Made by a program: the position numbers and the translations under genes. This document shows, in pieces, positions 59,289 to 64,000 of a stretch of DNA of 64,000 nt. Every line of letters starts with the position of its first letter. Positions within the stretch are counted from its first letter, which is position 1. This DNA comes from Chlamydomonas reinhardtii (Eukaryota; Chlorophyta; Chlorophyceae; Chlamydomonadales; Chlamydomonadaceae): positions 5,571,519 through 5,635,518 of the forward strand of contig NC_057010.1 in assembly GCF_000002595.2 (NCBI RefSeq), read 5' to 3'. The notes beneath the pieces were generated by a model that was not told the DNA's origin, did no database searches, and was given only the letters and a program-made list of their open reading frames with translations.

Positions 59289-60846
59289 CTACTCCTGCAT
59301 CAGCCACTCGTGCTGCAGCGCCGCCTCGGCGCTCAGCAGCTGCCGCGTCGCCAGCCGCTGCCGCAGGTCGCAGCCGCTGTCGCTGAGCGAGAAGGGCAGG
59401 TAACTCATCAGCGCCGCCGCCAGCATGCACAGGTCGGACTGCCGCGTGTAGCGCCCAGTGGCCGGGTCCAGCAGGTGCGCCGCCGGCCACGTGGGCAGCT
59501 GGTACGGCGGCGGCTGGCCGCAGTCCAGCGGGAAGTCCGCGGGCGCTGTAGGTGGGGTGTGCGTGTGAGCGAGAATAATGTATGGCGAAGCAATGCGCGA
59601 TGCACAGCGGCGGGTTGAGCAAGCAGCAAGCTTGTCTGCCCGTCTGTCTGGTTTGCTTGCCAGCAGCTAGCTCCGCCTCGCTCAACCCAGCAGCCTAGCT
59701 CGCTCGCGCTTTACAGCCTGGGCCGTACGTTCAGCCCGCCCGACAGCAGGGGAGTAGTTGCCTACCTGCGTGCTCCAGGTCAATGAGCACGTACGTGTCC
59801 GCCGCGCCCACAGCCGGTGAGCTGCCACTGGAGGCTGATGGCGCCGCCGGCTGCTGCGAGGCGGCGGTGGTGAAGGCGGCGGCCGCCGGCAGCCTGATCA
59901 CATTCTGCCACTTGATGTCGCGGTGCACAAAGCCTGCGGTAGGTAGGCGGTAGCCGCCGCAGCAGGATGCCACACGCAAGGCACATAGAGTTACACGCAT
60001 GCCGTTACCGCACTGATTGGTCGCTACATCCTAGGATGTAGCCTCGGTGCCTACTACTGTAGTACTACTGTCCAGCGGCACCATCCAGCCAGCCAGCCAG
60101 CGGCGCACGCCGTCCCATGCATGTTTCAGTCCCTGCCTGCCGTATGTACGTGCTCCCATGAGCAAGTGCGTGCTGCCCCGCCCCTTGCCTGCCTCATCAT
60201 CACCTGCTGCGTGCAGAGCCACCACGCCCGCCAGCACGTTGCGGACCGCCCGCCGCAGGTCGGCCTCGCTCGGCGGCGCGCGCTGCAGTGGCAACCCCAC
60301 GGGCTCCAGGTACAGCACTACCGTCTTGCCGTCGGGCTGCAGGTGGATGCCGCCGCTGCCGCCGCCACTGTTGCCGCCGCGGCAGTGCAGGCGGACCAGG
60401 TTGGGGCAGCGCACGCCGCCAAGGGCGAGGTACATGTCCTGCAAGCACGCGCACACACACGCGCGCAAGGTTGGTGGCGGATGATGAGGAAAAGAATGGC
60501 AGCTAGGCACGCCTACCCAGCGTTGTCCAGTGGGTATCCGCGGCGCTGCTGTTTCTGGTCATTGATGATGAGCGGCGCCAGAACCTTGCGTGGCTTGGGG
60601 AAGGCATGCGAACGAGCCTTACGAGCGCTTGACCTGACGAACCCTCGCCCCCGCCCCACGCATAACGAACAGTGTCTAGTCCCTTTGCTTGAACCAACTT
60701 GGCCTGGTATGTTCTTTAAACCCTCACCCCGCGCACCCCTCCGTGCCGCCCCACCCCAGGTGCTTACGTACGGCCAAGTAAACGCCGCACACGCACAACC
60801 ACGCACAACCTAGATAGCTACCCACCGCAAGCCCCTGGTAGTCCAT
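59289..60846 (-). CDS. Small protein kinase lacking the N-lobe, unit 3
   Basis: Exons complement 60826..60846, 60204..60438, 59766..59933 and 59289..59545 give 226 residues. Same motifs as in unit 2 (FVHRDIKWQNVI, TYVLIDLEHA, YQLPTWPAAHLL). Exon 3 is 45 nt longer in frame, adding a Ser/Ala/Gly-rich linker (APSASSGSSPAVGAA) just before the IDLE strand. The in-frame length change, with the frame otherwise kept, is compatible with either a functional or a very young copy. The N-lobe is again missing from the reading. Confidence 0.75.
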
Positions 60847-61034
60847 GGTGCTGCCGCCGCCGCCTGCGCCTTGCCTTTCCGCGCATCCGGCGCCAACCCA
60901 TCACCTAATAGGAGGCGCTGACTGTGACTTCCTCAGTGGGCTCGGCATTTGTGGTGGTCAGTGAGATACGCCCATTTTGCTGCGGGGCAATAGGGCCTCT
61001 CGCTGGCGGTAGCTTAGAAGGTTTCGACGGGACA

Positions 61035-61410
61035 TTACGAAGCCGTCGATGCGCCTCTGGTCTGAGCTTAGCGAAGCTGCTTGCAGTTGGGCACGGCCAT
61101 CACCTCAAAGGAAGCGCTGACAGTGACTTCCTCAGTTGGCTCGGCGTTTGTCGCGGCCAACCAGTGGGCCACAAGCGTGCAGCTAACCGCGCATGCTAAA
61201 GTCTCGTCCGCAACCTTGCATGCGTACAGATCACTGCCAGTGTGGTTGCGGCCGTGACTTGAGCATGTGCGGTTAGCTGCACGCTTGTGGCCCACTGGTT
61301 GGTTACGACAAACGCCGAGCCAACGGAGGAAGTCACAGTCAGCGCCCAGGTAATGGGCCGGGCCCAGCTGCAAGCAAGAGGCTCAGACCAGAGGCGCATC
61401 GACGGCTTCA
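61035..61410. repeat. Large imperfect palindrome, unit 3
   Basis: Same two-arm inverted structure as in units 1 and 2 (arms about 61035-61215 and 61240-61410). Confidence 0.85.
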
Positions 61411-61978
61411 TAACATCCCGTCGATCTGGCGGCCACCTTCAGCTTCTGCTCGTGCACCGCTGCGCAATTGAATATTCAGAGGCGTAGGTGTATTACAGGG
61501 AAGCACATGTTGAAGGAGCGCACAAGCTGTGAGGTGTATGCGGAGATGTGGAGCGGGACAAAGGACGGGGCTAGGGGTCGGGAAGGGCCGTCTGTAATAG
61601 CCGTTCGCGCTGCACCGAGTGCACACCTGTTGAGCCCGCGCACCATGCAAGCTGACCTTGCAAGCGGCCCTGGCTTGGCCCCAACCTCTCAACCCAGCCC
61701 ACACAGATCCCCAGAAACCAACCTGGAACCACCCTCGCATGCGTGCATATCACTGCCAGCGTTTCCCTGCTGGGACCCCCAGGAGATCGCGCTCCTCTGA
61801 CGTGCTCCCCGCTGCCAACCGTGTGGCGCCATGGCTAAACTTACCGCGACAGCAGCTGCCAGCTGGCAGGCGCCTTGAGGCTCCTGCAGTTGCAAGAAAG
61901 CGTTCCGTCGGTGACCACTCAAGCCGCCCTGTTGCACATCTTCCCACCCTTCAAGCATGAGATTATTGACCTGCTCAC

Positions 61979-62341
61979 CTAGCGTTGTGGCGGCGTTGGC
62001 ACGCGCCGCAGAAGCTCGTCCAGCGCCATCTTCATCGCGGCCATGTCGGTCTTCACGCCGGCAATCCCAGTCTTCAAGCCCTTCACGTCAGCTTTGACGT
62101 CGGCAACCGCAGTCTTCAAGCCCCTCACGTCAGCTTTGACCTCGGCCATCTCAGCCTTCACAGTTGCTGACGAGACTTCAGCATGCGAGGTTAGCTGCAC
62201 GCTTGTGGCCCACTGGTTGGTCACCACAAAGGCCAAGCCAACTGAGGTAGTCGCTGCGAGCACTTCCTTCAGGGTGATGGGCCGGGCCCGGCTGCAAGCA
62301 GCTTCGCTAAGCTCAGTCAAGAGGCGCATCGACGGCTTCAT
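61979..62341 (-). CDS. Coiled-coil protein encoded in TIR element, unit 3
   Basis: 120 residues with several substitutions against units 1 and 2 (for example EVLAATTSVG for EALAVSTSVG, DVRGLKTAVADV for DVKGLKTVIADV). The frame is intact and the repeat pattern kept; most changes are conservative. Function unknown. Confidence 0.5.
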   Translation of the reverse strand: MKPSMRLLTELSEAACSRARPITLKEVLAATTSVGLAFVVTNQWATSVQLTSHAEVSSATVKAEMAEVKADVRGLKTAVADVKADVKGLKTGIAGVKTDMAAMKMALDELLRRVPTPPQR

Positions 62342-63104
62342 AATGCCCCGTCGATGTCAGGAAATTCCTGAAGCTACCGCGAGCGAGAGGCCCTATTGCC
62401 CCGTCTGGCAGTCACAAAAAAATGCAGCAAAATTGGCGTATCTCGCTGAGCTTGACAGCACGTTGTGTTCTCACACTACAAAAAGGGATTTGCAATGTTG
62501 TTAGCTGCCCTGGTTAGCGCCTACACGGCAAGCCCGCTCCCGGCTCCGTGCGCATGACTGGCATGGAGGGCCGAGCGCGCGCGCAGTTTTTCAAGCCAAA
62601 CAGCCCGCTCTTCCGTTAGCTTACATCTAGCTACCTATTAGCTCGCGCCGCACAAGGCCCCGCAGCGCGAGGCTCGGGCCCGTCCCTATGTGCAACATCT
62701 CGCGCTTGCAAGCTGCCAGTTCAGCAGGCGCGTGCAAGCGCGTCCCACTCCAGGAAAAAGCGTGTCCCAAGGGACGCGCCCACTCGACGGCACCAAAACC
62801 CCCTGGACGATTGTCCCTCAAGGATGCCACCACGTCTATGGACTCCTCTCAATCTCTCATCTGCTACTGCTACTCGCACACACTGCTGCTCTGCTCACCT
62901 TCTTAGCATCCCCATAAGAACACTTCCTTCCTATCCTGAGCCTTTGCTGCATCCTATCTAGTTATTGCACGCACGCTCAAGGGCGCACGTGCCTCATCTC
63001 ATGCCCGACTCATGCCTTTTTGCACATACGAGCCCGCCCCCCTCTTCCGACGGTGGAGACAACCCCCCACCCCCACGCACATCCCCAAACCTTCCACTCA
63101 CAAG

Positions 63105-63796
63105 CGCACGGATGTCCGCGGCGAGGAGCCCGGCCTGACGCGTGTGGCGCACCGCGGCGGCCTGCTGCGGCTGGTGGGACTGGAGGGCGCCGGCGGCCAC
63201 CTGGTCGGCCTGCACGTGAGTACGGGCGGGGCGGGAGTAGCCAGCAGCGGCAGCCCTCCATGCACCACGCACCAGGGGAGGCGAGGCCTCCTTTGTGCAC
63301 CACCTCTCTCAATCTCCCACATACCAGCGGTTTCATCCGACACGCACTCCTCCCACTACTTTCCCCGCCCGACCAAGTTCTCCGACCCTCCAAAACGTTA
63401 CCGATTTCCCCTGTTTCGCCTATCCCTCCCTCTTCAGTCGCGCGAACAGCAAGTCCAATCGCTCCCTCCTCCGGTCCGCACTGGCTCATCTGTCTTTTCA
63501 GGCGCCCCCATCAAGAACCGTGCCTGCCGCACAGATCTCGCACGAACTGTCCTCTCCCACCCATCTGCAACGAACGTCCCGAACGTCCACCGTGTACCCC
63601 TGAACGCGCACAGCCCCCCCCCATTGACGTTCTCTTGCAGGCTGTGTGCGCAGTGCATGCGCTTGCACAAGACAGCACCTCCCAACTTCCATCCTTGTCC
63701 TACTTCCAACCTACGCTACCGTGCCGCTCTTTGCAGATTGACGGCAACATCACCATGTACCACGGCAACACCGGCGCGGAGGTTGTCAGCCTGCAG
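63105..63796 (+). pseudogene. Partial copy of AztD-like gene, exons 9-10, unit 3
   Basis: Exon 9 copy from about 63105 and exon 10 copy at 63737..63796. The exon 9 acceptor reads CACAAG instead of CACAGG, moving the AG by one base, and the exon 10 donor is TT instead of GT. With exons 1-8 absent, this copy is a pseudogene. The coding residues themselves remain almost unchanged (RTDVRGEEPGLTRVAH, DGNITMYHGNTGAEVV), so the decay is recent. Confidence 0.88.
63347..63632. other. About 286-bp insertion in the exon 9-10 intron, unit 3 only
   Basis: Compared with unit 2 and with the parental gene, this pyrimidine-rich stretch is extra. It contains CTTTTCAGGCGC and ends by rejoining TCTTGCAGGCTGTG. 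No terminal repeats or known family were recognised. Confidence 0.7.
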
Positions 63797-64000
63797 TTGC
63801 GTGGCCAGCAGCCGTACCTATCTATCTGTTGCAGCGAGGACGTGCGTGCTGCCAGTGCGTGTGTGCGGTTATACCAGTACATAAGTACATTACGCAGTAA
63901 TGCGGGCGCTCCATCTATCACCATCCATTCCCCCGTCCTATGCATCCATGCGTGCGCTAGCCCTACTTCGTTTTTCCCAGCTGATTTGTTTGGCGGCGGT

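Larger units (their letters stand above)
60963..62444 (-). mobile_element. TIR DNA element with coiled-coil ORF, unit 3
   Basis: Same ends as in unit 2 (GAGATACGCC ... GGCGTATCTC), about 1,482 bp. It differs by scattered substitutions, mostly in the right third. The right flank reads CTGAGCTTGACAGCACG before rejoining the unit 2 flank, while unit 2 lacks about 18 bp here. Confidence 0.82.

Noticed and set aside
63012-63884. A 290-codon plus-strand frame at the right edge
   Set aside because: It runs through exon, intron and the 286-bp insertion in a frame different from the AztD-like exons; no domain and no start context.

Overview
The window is nuclear DNA of a ciliated green alga of the Chlamydomonas/Volvox type. 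This is inferred from the GC-rich sequence, genes split by many short GT-AG introns, TGTAA-type polyadenylation signals, long Ala/Gly/Pro-rich linkers inside kinases, and a flagellar gene (CFAP20). All gene models below were assembled by hand from reading frames and splice sites. Exon phases were checked and close exactly in every multi-exon model that starts and ends in the window. Nothing was searched against a database.

Positions 1-16,000 hold housekeeping genes: the 3' end of a DEAD-box RNA helicase (+), CFAP20 (+), EMC4 of the ER membrane protein complex (-), the ribosome-biogenesis protein EBP2 (+, divergent from EMC4 over 323 bp) and an ankyrin-repeat protein kinase with a plastid-like N-terminus (+).

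Positions 16,300-36,800 hold two paralogous receptor-like TKL kinases in inverted, tail-to-tail order (A on +, 19 exons; B on -, 19 exons with matching splice phases), with a GNAT acetyltransferase gene (-) between them. The paralogs are almost identical in the kinase half, introns included, and diverged in the 5' ectodomain half.

Positions 38,200-48,600 hold a divergent pair: a ZIP-family metal transporter with a very large ectodomain (-), and a secreted beta-propeller-like protein resembling the bacterial zinc metallochaperone AztD (+). They share a 462-bp intergenic region, which suggests a eukaryotic metal-capture and uptake module.

Positions 48,600-64,000 are a tandem array of three units downstream of, and including, the 3' end of the AztD-like gene. 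Units 2 and 3 have a 6,140-bp period and are nearly identical. A full unit runs: (AC)n tract, tyrosine-recombinase fragment (-), small HRD-type kinase lacking its N-lobe (-), about 1.48-kb terminal-inverted-repeat element with a coiled-coil ORF (-), and a copy of the last exons of the AztD-like gene (+). Unit 1 is a shortened version. No tRNA, rRNA or CRISPR array was recognised.
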